Positions 1 to 6,394 of a DNA stretch of 11,671 nt are shown here, piece by piece. The translations under genes and the position numbers were made by a program. The stretch is from the NCBI GenBank assembly GCA_016180765.1, contig JACPAP010000217.1, positions 1 to 11,671 on the forward strand, read 5' to 3'. The notes below the pieces were generated by a model. That model did no database searches and had not been told where the DNA came from. It worked only from the letters and a program-made list of their open reading frames with translations. This stretch comes from Gemmatimonadota bacterium (GTDB lineage Bacteria; Gemmatimonadota; Gemmatimonadetes; Gemmatimonadales; GWC2-71-9). Every line of letters starts with the position of its first letter. Position 1 is the first letter of the stretch.

Positions 1-996
1 CTGCCGGAGGTGAATTTGAGTGATGTCTATTGCACGGTGGAGAGGGCGGACGGCCGGACGGGCGGGGGTACGTCTCTGAGCGCGCGTCAGTGGAGCGCGC
101 GCCATGAAACACCTTTCGTCTGCGGCGCGCGCGAAACTGCAGCGCGCGAAGAGACGTACCCCCGCCCGTCCGCCGTCCGCGTTGGCTTGGCCTTTCTCCG
201 CGAGTGGAGCGAAGAAACCGCGGAGCAGGTCGTCCTCGAGCGCGAGCGCAACGGTCTCTTCCGGAGCCTGGGTGACCTGGTGCGCCGCGCGCCGCCCAAG
301 CTGTCACGCGACGCGATCGAGCACCTGGTCTGGGTGGGCGGCTGCGACGGCTTCGGCCTCACGCGGCGCGAGCTGCTGTGGCAGGTCGGGCTCTGGCTCC
401 CGCCAAAGCACGAGCAGCGGGATCCGGCGCGCGTGCGTCATCAGCTCGAGCTGCCGCTCAATCACCCGTACGAGCACCTCGCGTTCAGCGGCCTGGAGGC
501 CGACGAACGCCTGGTGGCCGAGTACGAGGTGCTGGGCTTCGCGGCGGGTGGGCACCCCTTCCAGCTGATGCGCGGCTCTCTGCCGCCGGGGCTCACCTCC
601 AGCGGGGACCTGGGGAAGCTGGAGCACGACTCGCATGTCGAAGTGGCCGGCCTGGTGGTCGCCCGCCAGCGGCCGCATACCGCGAAAGGCTTCGTGTTCG
701 TGCTAATGGAGGACGAAGCAGGAATGGTCAACGCGATCGTGCGGCCGGAAATCTACGAGCGGGATCGCGTGGCGATTCGCGGCGAGCCGTTCCTGTGGAT
801 CAGCGGCAAGCTGGCGAAGGACGACGGCTCGCTCAACGTGATCGCGGAGGAAGTGCGGGCGCTGAAGGTCCGGAGCCCCGCCGCCCTAACCACCTGGGGG
901 ATGGAGGGGGACGGTGGACGATGGAAGGGGATGAACCCCTACTCCCTGCTCAAGAACCTGCGCCGCTGGGCGCCGGACCCGAAGAGCTGGGGGTGA
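1..996 (+). CDS. dnaE2: Error-prone DNA polymerase III alpha subunit, DnaE2/ImuC type, C-terminal part (5' end outside window)
   Basis: The reading frame is open from base 1 (L-P-E-V-N-L-S-D) to TGA at 994-996, so 331 residues of the C-terminus are visible. The GTG at 10 is internal, not a start. The opening matches the DnaE2 segment 'DVN.SD..CT.E' followed by 'AVRxGL..R' at about residues 58-66. Next comes a helix-hairpin-helix-like finger region (about 63-130, with SLGDLVRR and RRELLWQVG) and a C-terminal OB-fold (about 212-290, EVAGLVVARQRP through WISGKLAKDDGSLNVIA). The PHP domain and the polymerase catalytic aspartates lie upstream of the window, so activity cannot be judged. DnaE2 is the translesion polymerase that works with ImuA and ImuB in SOS mutagenesis; those genes are not visible here. 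Codons 16-60 are made of a long palindrome that adds roughly 40 residues where the family has a short loop (separate entry). The 3' end overlaps the convergent lipoprotein gene by 47 nt. Confidence 0.9.
   Translation: MPEVNLSDVYCTVERADGRTGGGTSLSARQWSARHETPFVCGARETAAREETYPRPSAVRVGLAFLREWSEETAEQVVLERERNGLFRSLGDLVRRAPPKLSRDAIEHLVWVGGCDGFGLTRRELLWQVGLWLPPKHEQRDPARVRHQLELPLNHPYEHLAFSGLEADERLVAEYEVLGFAAGGHPFQLMRGSLPPGLTSSGDLGKLEHDSHVEVAGLVVARQRPHTAKGFVFVLMEDEAGMVNAIVRPEIYERDRVAIRGEPFLWISGKLAKDDGSLNVIAEEVRALKVRSPAALTTWGMEGDGGRWKGMNPYSLLKNLRRWAPDPKSWG
46..180. repeat. 135-nt fold-back (inverted-repeat) element in frame inside dnaE2
   Basis: Bases 56-77 are perfectly complementary to 150-171 (22 bp). 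The outer bases 46-53 pair with 173-180, and 55 with 172, with a single bulged base at 54. Further in, in the same register as the 22-bp stem, 80-85 pairs with 142-147, 88-91 with 136-139 and 95-103 with 124-132, leaving a loop of about 20 nt at 104-123. About 50 base pairs therefore form in an almost single register. The core arm reads GGGGGTACGTCTCT and its complement. The unit is exactly 45 codons and keeps the dnaE2 frame open. It encodes a low-homology stretch rich in R, A, G, S and T, where DnaE2 proteins normally have a short linker. This resembles in concept the Rickettsia palindromic elements found inside ORFs; identity with any named family is not claimed. Confidence 0.85.
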
Positions 997-1393
997 GCCG
1001 CCGCCTCTCGATCTGCACGTCCAGCGAGAGGCCCTCCGCCGTCCCGGCCGGCAAGTCGCTGTTCGCAATCGCCGCGATCAGGACGGTGAAAAACCCGGCG
1101 ACCGCCTGCGACGTCCCATCCCACGTGGCGGTCCCGTCGGCGTAGGGCGCATCCACCACGGCGATCTCCGGAAATAGGACCGCGTCCGCGATGAGCGAGT
1201 CGAACATCGCCTCGACCGGCCCCGGCTGCTCCAGGTCGTCCGGAACCCGGATCGGTGACAGCGCAATGATGCGGGTGCCGGCCAGGAAACTCTCCCGGGG
1301 GACCAGCCAGGGATTGTAGGTGGCCTTGCCCGCGCAGCCCGGCAGGACCAACGCGAGAACCGTGAGAAACGGCAGAGCCGAACGCCCGCTCAT
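950..1393 (-). CDS. Short lipoprotein of unknown function, possibly truncated
   Basis: The 147-residue product from ATG at 1391-1393 has a lipoprotein signal peptide: a basic start, a hydrophobic stretch FLTVLALVLP and the lipobox LPGC, so it is probably lipid-anchored in the envelope. A GTG two codons upstream (1397-1399) is an equally possible start, and neither has a clear Shine-Dalgarno. The mature part begins with YNPWLVPRESF, then a beta-rich segment (RIIALSPIRVPDDL) and ADAVLFPEIAVVDAPY. I do not recognise a named family. It follows mgtE by 29 nt on the same strand and may be the last gene of that operon. The C-terminal tail (PSSSGPAPSGAGS) is low-complexity and is encoded opposite the last codons of dnaE2. 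The recognisable-looking part stops close to the dnaE2 stop codon, which suggests that the original 3' end was lost when the two genes were brought together. Confidence 0.6.
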   Translation of the reverse strand: MSGRSALPFLTVLALVLPGCAGKATYNPWLVPRESFLAGTRIIALSPIRVPDDLEQPGPVEAMFDSLIADAVLFPEIAVVDAPYADGTATWDGTSQAVAGFFTVLIAAIANSDLPAGTAEGLSLDVQIERRRLTPSSSGPAPSGAGS

Positions 1394-1422
1394 CGACACC
1401 GGCGGAACGCCGCCGCCGAACC

Positions 1423-2727
1423 TTACAACAGGGCGGTCATCAAGGTCGCCAGACCGAGGAAGCTGAAGAACCCGCCACAGTCGGTCAGCGTGGTCAGCAC
1501 CACGGACGACGCCTGCGCCGGGTCCAGGCCCAGTGCCGTGAGCAGCATCGGCACCGAGGCGCCCGCGATGCTGGCGATCACCATCGAACCTACCATGGCC
1601 GTGCCGATCACCACCGCCAGCCCGGTCGAATCGCTCCAGAGGTAGACGCCCAGCGCGGTCACCAGCGCCACAGCCATGCCGTTCAGGGCGCCCGCGCCCA
1701 GCTCCTTGAAGGCCACCCGCGGCCAGTGGCGCAACCGGATCTCCCGGAGCGCGAGGCCCCGCAGCGTCACCGCCAGCGCCTGCATACCGGTGTTCCCGGA
1801 CTGGCCTGCGACCACCGGCAGCAGCACTGCCAGGGCCGTGTATTTGGCGATCGTGTCCTCGAAGATGCCCACCACCGCGGACGCCAGAAACGCGGTCGCC
1901 AGGTTGATCTGGAGCCAGGGGAGCCGCTTCTTCACCGCGAACGGCGCCGAAGAAAGGGCCCGCTCGTCGGTGCTGGCGCCCACCATCTTCTGCAGGTCGG
2001 CGGTCGCTTCCTGCTGCGTCGCCGCCACCAGGACGTCGTTCCGAATCAGGCCCACCGGACGGCCGTCGTAGTCCACCACCGGGATGGTGGTGCCGATGCC
2101 CCGCTGGAACACCTCCACGACCTCCTCGCGCGAGCTGGTCGCTTGCACGCTCACGGGCACCCGCAGCCGCAAGCTGTCCATGCGAACGCCGGTGTCCGCA
2201 ACTGCCAGCTCCTGGAGCGGCATGGCGCCGATCAAACGACCGTCGTCGCCGATCACGAACACGTCGGCGATGGGGCGTCCCCGCAGGGCCCGGAGCTTCG
2301 CGAGCGCTTCCTTGACGGTGGCGTCGGCCCGGAAGGTCGTGATCCGCGCGTCCATCACCGCGCCCGCCGTTCCGGAGGGATAACTCATCAGCGTCCGAAT
2401 CTCCTTGGCTTCCGCCGGTTCCAGGAGGGCCAGCCGTCGTTCCCGCTGGTCCGCGTCGAGCCGCGCCAGCAGCGAGGCGGCGCGCACCGGCTCCAGCGTC
2501 CGCATCAGGCCGCGGAAGGGGTCGGCGGCCAGCGCGGCCAGCGCCTCGGCGGCGAGGTCCGGCGTCAGTTGTTGCAGGGCGCGCCCAGCCACTGGCGCAC
2601 TATGCGACTGCAGCAGCCCTACTACCTCCCGCAGCGGCAGCTGCTCCAACTCCCTCGCCGCTTCATCGGGAAACTCCTGCAGATACCGCTCCAGAAGAGC
2701 CCGAACCGCCCGATCACTGCGCGCCAT
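1423..2727 (-). CDS. mgtE: Magnesium transporter MgtE
   Basis: This 434-residue protein has the complete MgtE architecture. There is a superhelical MgtE-N domain (about 1-115, with the repeated 'LxxLxP' helices), the linker SYPSGTAGAVMD at 115-126, a CBS pair (about 128-245, including DVFVIGDDGRLIGAMPLQEL and TTIPVVDYDGRPVGLI) and a membrane domain of about five helices (about 272-434). The pore signature PVVAGQSGNTGMQA is at 304-317. DPAQASSVVLTTLTD at 402-416 carries the aspartate (D402) that corresponds to the pore metal-binding Asp of the Thermus enzyme. In the family the protein is a homodimeric Mg2+ channel, gated shut when Mg2+ fills the N/CBS interface. A strong Shine-Dalgarno (GAGGAGG, 6-nt spacer) fixes the start. 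The gene overlaps the upstream MgtE-N/CBS gene by 14 nt, so translation is probably coupled. Confidence 0.95.
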   Translation of the reverse strand: MARSDRAVRALLERYLQEFPDEAARELEQLPLREVVGLLQSHSAPVAGRALQQLTPDLAAEALAALAADPFRGLMRTLEPVRAASLLARLDADQRERRLALLEPAEAKEIRTLMSYPSGTAGAVMDARITTFRADATVKEALAKLRALRGRPIADVFVIGDDGRLIGAMPLQELAVADTGVRMDSLRLRVPVSVQATSSREEVVEVFQRGIGTTIPVVDYDGRPVGLIRNDVLVAATQQEATADLQKMVGASTDERALSSAPFAVKKRLPWLQINLATAFLASAVVGIFEDTIAKYTALAVLLPVVAGQSGNTGMQALAVTLRGLALREIRLRHWPRVAFKELGAGALNGMAVALVTALGVYLWSDSTGLAVVIGTAMVGSMVIASIAGASVPMLLTALGLDPAQASSVVLTTLTDCGGFFSFLGLATLMTALL

Positions 2728-3577
2728 TCGTCGCCTCCTCGGCGGGTGGCCGCTGCGGAACGCCGGGACCCGCCGCGTTCACCCCCGCCAGGAATGCCGA
2801 CAGCCCGGTCCAGTACAGTTCGCCCAGACTCACCAGGGTCCGGACCATGGGCTGGGCCTCCTGATCGTTGGCTCGCCCCGCGATCTGCCGCATCATCCGA
2901 TGCCGGATGATGCCGAAGAACACGCCGGCACCATCAACCACCGGCAACGCGTCGAGCTCGCGCCACCCCGGGTGACTCATCACGGTCGCGAGATCCGCAT
3001 GGGCCGAGACCGTCACGACCTCGCGGTGCATCACGGCGCCGAGCGTCGCCTTGCTCTCCGCCAGCATCAGCTCCCGGATGTCCAGCGCGCCGACTAGTCG
3101 CTGCTCGCGATCCACCACGTACACGTAGTAGTACGCCCGCTCGGCCGAGCGCCGCAGTTGCTTCTGGGCCTCCGCCACGCTCAGGTCCTCCGGCAACGCC
3201 AGCACCAGCGGGTCCACCAGCGCGCCCGCCGTCCCGGGCGGGTAGCGCAACTTCCGGCGCAAGAACTCTGCGCGTTCCTCGGGTACCGCTGCCAGCCACG
3301 ACCCGCGGGTCTCCTCGCCGGCCCGCACCAGGATTCGCGCGGCCAGATCGATGGGCAGCTCGCTTAACACGCCTGCCACCAACCGGTCCGGCAGCGACCG
3401 CAGGCAGTCCACCGCCAGCGCGGCGCTCAGCCGGGCGACCAGCCTCGCGCCTTGCGCCGGCTCCAGCTCCGCCAGCAGGGCCGCCGCATCGGCGAAAGAC
3501 AGCTGTTCCAGCACCAGCGCGGCTTCCTCCGGATGGTCGGCCACGAACTGGGCCGCGACGCTCAGGTCGGCGCGCAT
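2714..3577 (-). CDS. Membrane-less MgtE-like protein (MgtE-N plus CBS pair)
   Basis: The 287-residue product repeats the cytosolic half of MgtE without the transporter part. It has an MgtE-N helical domain (about 1-110: HPEEAALVLEQLSF, ELEPAQGARLVARL, LPIDLAARIL), the linker RYPPGTAGALVDP (111-123) and two CBS motifs (about 124-235: YYYVYVVDREQRLVGALDIREL and ELDALPVVDGAGVFFGIIRH). Where MgtE enters the membrane, this protein has only one short hydrophobic patch (ELYWTGLSAFLAGV, about 253-266) and a Pro/Ala-rich tail. It is therefore probably soluble or peripherally attached. The start ATG lies 1 nt after the mscS-like stop (TGACATG) and the end overlaps mgtE by 14 nt. In MgtE the N/CBS part senses cytosolic Mg2+, and CBS pairs can bind adenine nucleotides. 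A role as regulatory partner of the neighbouring MgtE or channel is inference. The gene is intact and does not look like decay debris. Confidence 0.85.
   Translation of the reverse strand: MRADLSVAAQFVADHPEEAALVLEQLSFADAAALLAELEPAQGARLVARLSAALAVDCLRSLPDRLVAGVLSELPIDLAARILVRAGEETRGSWLAAVPEERAEFLRRKLRYPPGTAGALVDPLVLALPEDLSVAEAQKQLRRSAERAYYYVYVVDREQRLVGALDIRELMLAESKATLGAVMHREVVTVSAHADLATVMSHPGWRELDALPVVDGAGVFFGIIRHRMMRQIAGRANDQEAQPMVRTLVSLGELYWTGLSAFLAGVNAAGPGVPQRPPAEEATNGAQ
2734..2740 (-). promoter_or_regulatory. Strong ribosome binding site of mgtE
   Basis: On the minus strand GAGGAGG lies 6 nt before the mgtE ATG and inside the last codons of the upstream CBS gene. It is the strongest Shine-Dalgarno seen in the window and fixes the mgtE start at 2727. 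Its place inside the upstream gene means mgtE can start independently as well as by coupling. Confidence 0.7.
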
Positions 3578-3578
3578 G

Positions 3579-4373
3579 TCAACGGGCCTCGGGGACCAGG
3601 ATGGAGGGCTGCTCGCTGAACAGGCCGGCCGGGACGTGGACCTGCCCGTCCTTGGTGTCGAGGATCAGCGCCGTGGAGGTGGCGCGGAGAATCCGGCCCT
3701 CGATCTCCCCCACCCGAACCGTTTGCCCCACGCGATACATCTGCGTGACGTAGTACGCGGCGACGATGTTGCTGACGGCGACCCGTGCCCCAAGGCCGAA
3801 CGCGAGGGCCGCCCCCGCCAGGGCCACCGCCAGAATGGCCGCGAGCAGCCCGGCGATCACCTCGCCGTGAATGCCGATTTGCTGGAGGCCCAGCAACAGC
3901 GCCAGCGCCAGAACCACGATCTGCGCCGCACGCCCCACCGCGCCGGCGTATCGAACCCCCGCCGACGCGGCTCCCGCCGCCGCCACTCCGCCCGCCAGAC
4001 TCGCCGCCACCAGACCCACCAGCACAATCGCCAGGCCCGTGAGCGCGCCCGGCACGAACGCGGAGAGCCGCTCGCCCACCCGGCTCACCACCCGCAGCCC
4101 GAGAATGTCGAAGGCGGCCGCCACGGCCGCCAGGAAAATCAGCCAGTAGACGAATTGCCCGACCAGCGCCGGAACCGACGCGCCGAGCCGCGCCGCGCCG
4201 ACGGCGCTCGCCCCCGACCCGCGGCGGCCGATCCGGTCCAACGCCGCCTGCGCGCCGCGGCGGCTCCACGACGCCAGAAAGCGCCCGATGATGGACCCGA
4301 GCAACAACAGCGCCGCTGCGCCCAGCACGTCCACCAGATACGGGCGCAGCCGTTGGATCAGATCCCACGGCAT
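3579..4373 (-). CDS. Small mechanosensitive-type (MscS-like) ion channel with conserved TM-helix repeats
   Basis: This 264-residue membrane protein has about five hydrophobic helices (near 12-35, 70-92, 107-130, 149-165 and 172-196). The helix repeats are of the type seen in small MscS relatives. They are followed by the MscS signature: the Gly/Ala-rich pore-lining helix leads into GLGARVAVSNIVAAYYV (193-209), then the beta domain (about 212-256: YRVGQTVRVGEIEGRI, TSTALILDTKDGQVHVPAGLF). The protein ends just after the beta domain and lacks the C-terminal alpha/beta cage domain of E. coli MscS, so it is a minimal member. The start is supported by GAGGT 7 nt upstream of the ATG. It is the first gene of the minus-strand run leading to mgtE, with 1 nt to the next gene. 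The family role is a membrane-tension-gated ion pore; a link to Mg2+ or osmotic homeostasis comes from context only. Confidence 0.85.
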   Translation of the reverse strand: MPWDLIQRLRPYLVDVLGAAALLLLGSIIGRFLASWSRRGAQAALDRIGRRGSGASAVGAARLGASVPALVGQFVYWLIFLAAVAAAFDILGLRVVSRVGERLSAFVPGALTGLAIVLVGLVAASLAGGVAAAGAASAGVRYAGAVGRAAQIVVLALALLLGLQQIGIHGEVIAGLLAAILAVALAGAALAFGLGARVAVSNIVAAYYVTQMYRVGQTVRVGEIEGRILRATSTALILDTKDGQVHVPAGLFSEQPSILVPEAR

Positions 4374-4577
4374 GGTGACGACCTCACGGTTGGTATGGAC
4401 GACGGTATGCTGATGTCGGAGTCGGCGGGCGCGGCGGTCGGGGTGATGCGCTTCCGGTTGTCCGTATTCCGTTGTCCGTCAGGTGCGGGGGATCGACGGA
4501 CGACGGAAAACGGATAACCGATAACGCCTTGCTCCGGGCAGCCGGGCCCGCCGTCGCCGACGCTTCCGCCAGGGCCG
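4374..4577. other. Intergenic region between ispH and the mscS-like gene
   Basis: This 204-nt stretch lies downstream of ispH and upstream of the mscS-like gene. It holds the mscS-like ribosome binding site (GAGGT at 4381-4385, minus strand) and a long inverted repeat at 4449-4526. I see no M-box-like Mg2+ riboswitch, no convincing sigma-70 promoter and no ORF with coding character. A promoter for the mscS/CBS/mgtE run should lie in 4386-4448 but cannot be singled out. Confidence 0.6.
4449..4526. repeat. 78-nt fold-back repeat with internal GTTGTCCGT direct repeats
   Basis: Bases 4449-4480 pair with 4495-4526 in one register over 32 positions, with six deviations, two of which are G-T wobbles. 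The loop is 14 nt (4481-4494). The left arm contains GTTGTCCGT twice, 13 nt apart (4458-4466 and 4471-4479). The right arm is the matching run of CGGA/CGGATAAC-type units, so the arms look built from a short CCGTTnTCCG-like repeat. It begins about 50 nt beyond the ispH stop. No T-tract follows on the minus strand, so a simple intrinsic terminator is not well supported, though the hairpin could still affect the ispH mRNA 3' end. Confidence 0.75.
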
Positions 4578-5771
4578 TCAGACAGGCAGCGCAATCCCTC
4601 GGGTGGCCAGGATCCGTTCGATGGCTTCCCCGATCTTGTTGTTGGGCGTGGAGGCGCCGGCCGTGATTCCGATGACGCGCATCGTCGCGTCCAGCCAGCG
4701 CTCCTCCACCACTTCCTCCTGCGCATCCACCGGTTTATGGCGAATCCGGCCCGCGTCGGACTCGACGCACGACGCGTCCGCGATGTGGTAGGTCTTCACC
4801 CGGCGGGCGCACAGCTTGGCGAGGTGATTGGTGTTGCTCGAGTTGTACCCGCCGATCACCACCATCGCGTCCAGCGGCTCTTGGAGCAACGCCAGGACCG
4901 CGTCCTGCCGCTCCTGCGTCGCGGAGCAGATGGTGTCGAACGACCGAAAGTGCTGGTCGAGGCGATCGGTCCCGTAGCGCCGCCCCAGGGATTCGCCCAG
5001 CCGCCTGGCGATGGCCAGCGATTCATCCGCGAGCATCGTGGTCTGGTTCGCTACGCCTAAGCGCCCGAGGTCCCGCGCGAACTCGAAGCCCGGCGACACC
5101 TTGTGCCCGAACGTCGCCTGCACCGCGTCGCCGTTATCGCCCCGCTCGATGAATCGGCACAGGATCTCGGCTTCGGCCATGTCCCGCACGATCAGGTACT
5201 TGCCGCCGGGGTACTTGCTCACCTGACTCGCGGTGGCCTTGGTCTCCTCGTGGAAGTGCTTGCCGTGGACCACGGCGGTGAAACCGTCCTGGGCATAGCG
5301 CTCCACCCGCTTCCACACGTTGAGCACCGATCCGCAGGTCGTGTCCACCAGCACGCAGCCGATCTCCCGCAGGCGCGCGAAGTCGCGCACCGTCACTCCG
5401 AAGGCGGGAAGCAGCACCACGTCATCGTGGCGGACGGGCGAGAAGTCGAACCCTTGGAGCCCGGGCGCCAGAATCCGGATGCCGAGACCTTCCAGCCGGC
5501 CGTTGACGTGCGGGTTGTGGATGATCTCGCCGACCAGGAAGATCCGCTTATCCGGGAACTGGCGGCGGCTCTCGTAGGCGTACTCGACCGCCCGGTCCAC
5601 GCCGTAGCAGAACCCGAACTCCTGGGCCAGGCGGAACGTCAGATCACCCGCCGAAAGCTGGTACCCCTCCGCCCGGATGCGATCCACCAGCCGGCTGTGA
5701 TACGCCTCGGCGAGCTCGCCCTCGATCTGCTGCTTGAGACCGAACCCTCGGCGGAAGTAGGTCTGCTCCAT
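4578..5771 (-). CDS. ispH: 4-hydroxy-3-methylbut-2-enyl diphosphate reductase, long form
   Basis: This is the last enzyme of the MEP pathway, reducing HMBPP to IPP and DMAPP with an iron-sulfur cluster. The three cluster cysteines are in place: C55 (EFGFCYGVDRA), C146 (VDTTCGSV) and C282 (FDTICSATQERQ). Other family motifs are GEIIHNPHV (about 81-89), HGKHFHEETKATASQ (169-183, containing the histidine and the HEET glutamate), NQTTMLADES (242-251), GGYNSSNTNHL (308-318) and GITAGASTPNNKIGEAI near the C-terminus. At 397 residues, with an N-terminal extension of about 45 residues (starting MEQTYFRRGFGLK) and LPAFGVT where E. coli has the AHG motif, it is the long cyanobacteria/plant-like form rather than the roughly 315-residue E. 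coli form. The start is 23 nt after the stop of the upstream lipoprotein gene. No Shine-Dalgarno precedes it, but a -10-like element does (separate entry). Confidence 0.95.
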   Translation of the reverse strand: MEQTYFRRGFGLKQQIEGELAEAYHSRLVDRIRAEGYQLSAGDLTFRLAQEFGFCYGVDRAVEYAYESRRQFPDKRIFLVGEIIHNPHVNGRLEGLGIRILAPGLQGFDFSPVRHDDVVLLPAFGVTVRDFARLREIGCVLVDTTCGSVLNVWKRVERYAQDGFTAVVHGKHFHEETKATASQVSKYPGGKYLIVRDMAEAEILCRFIERGDNGDAVQATFGHKVSPGFEFARDLGRLGVANQTTMLADESLAIARRLGESLGRRYGTDRLDQHFRSFDTICSATQERQDAVLALLQEPLDAMVVIGGYNSSNTNHLAKLCARRVKTYHIADASCVESDAGRIRHKPVDAQEEVVEERWLDATMRVIGITAGASTPNNKIGEAIERILATRGIALPV

Positions 5772-5777
5772 GCGGCT

Positions 5778-5786
5778 AATCTAACA
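5778..5786 (-). promoter_or_regulatory. Candidate extended -10 element for ispH (leaderless)
   Basis: On the minus strand TGTTAGATT lies just upstream of ispH; TG-n-TAGATT resembles an extended -10 box. Its 3' end is 6 nt before the ATG, so a transcript from it would begin at or next to the start codon and be leaderless, which would fit the absence of a Shine-Dalgarno. There is no matching -35 at normal spacing. The call is weak. Confidence 0.25.
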
Positions 5787-5794
5787 CCAGCCCG

Positions 5795-6394
5795 TCAATA
5801 GACCCCCGGCGGAACGTCGCGCGCCGCCGCCTGACAGTCGGATGCCGGCAGAGAGTCCACCCGGATGCGCTCGAACACGCCCAGATACCGCACCGTGTCT
5901 TGCGAGGTGACCTCGCGCAGCACCACGTCGAAACGACCAGAGGCCAGCTGGTCCAGGCGGTTCAATTCGACCGTCCCTCGCTCGCTCCGGTAGGCGAGAT
6001 CCCTATACATCACTTCTTGGACGCCGAGGCGCGCCGTGCGTGGCGTGGCCGTGGTGTCCTCGGGCGCCGCGACGGCGTACACCCCCGTGGCTGAGCCCCT
6101 CGCAGGCAACCGGAGAAGGATCATTACGTCAACGCTGTCGCTACGCCCCAGGAGCTGGAGGCTCGGTGGGTCACTGCACACACCAGCCCTCGCCCGCCAG
6201 GCGCCGCTCAATGGACCTGGGGACGCGGAGCGGGCGATCACCGCGCCGCGCCGCGGCGGCGGGTAGGTCGTGTCCGGGGCCCCCTCCACCGCCGGGGTCG
6301 TGTCGCCTACCGCGTCGGCCTCGGGAGCGCTGGCGCGCCCGCCCCCACATGCCGCCAGCGACGCCAGAAGCATCACCAGCGGGACCAGTCTCAC
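5795..6394 (-). CDS. Putative lipoprotein of unknown function
   Basis: The product is 199 residues from a GTG at 6392-6394. The start overlaps the stop of the thioesterase gene as GTGA, a classic coupling arrangement, and it places a signal peptide (RLVPLVMLLASLAAC) exactly at the N-terminus with lipobox cysteine C16. The in-frame ATG at 6517 would add 41 residues ahead of the signal and lie inside the thioesterase gene, so it is rejected. After a Gly/Ala/Pro-rich linker (about 17-60), the mature domain has GAWRARAGVCSDPPSLQLLG, VDVMILLRLPARGSATGVY and FDVVLREVTSQDTVRYLGVFERIRVD. These are alternating beta strands with two cysteines (73 and 187) that could form a disulfide. I do not recognise a named family. 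It sits between a thioesterase and ispH, which does not reveal its role. Confidence 0.75.
   Translation of the reverse strand: MRLVPLVMLLASLAACGGGRASAPEADAVGDTTPAVEGAPDTTYPPPRRGAVIARSASPGPLSGAWRARAGVCSDPPSLQLLGRSDSVDVMILLRLPARGSATGVYAVAAPEDTTATPRTARLGVQEVMYRDLAYRSERGTVELNRLDQLASGRFDVVLREVTSQDTVRYLGVFERIRVDSLPASDCQAAARDVPPGVY

Noticed and set aside
46..180. Reading the dnaE2 palindrome as a terminator or attenuator
   Set aside because: It lies inside an open coding frame far from the gene end, has no T-tract and is much larger than an intrinsic terminator.
1399..1412. GC-rich mini-hairpin (CGGCG-GAA-CGCCG) between mgtE and the lipoprotein gene
   Set aside because: Five base pairs without a T-run are expected by chance at this GC content, and the position touches the lipoprotein start.
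1726..2910. Long plus-strand open frame opposite mgtE and the CBS gene
   Set aside because: It is rich in Arg, His, Gln and Pro with no recognisable domain, the usual mirror of a GC-rich gene. The minus strand holds clear MgtE homology.
4374..4577. Mg2+ riboswitch (M-box type) upstream of the mgtE operon
   Set aside because: The space is about 200 nt and is largely taken by a simple inverted repeat. No M-box-like multi-helix arrangement or conserved loops could be recognised.
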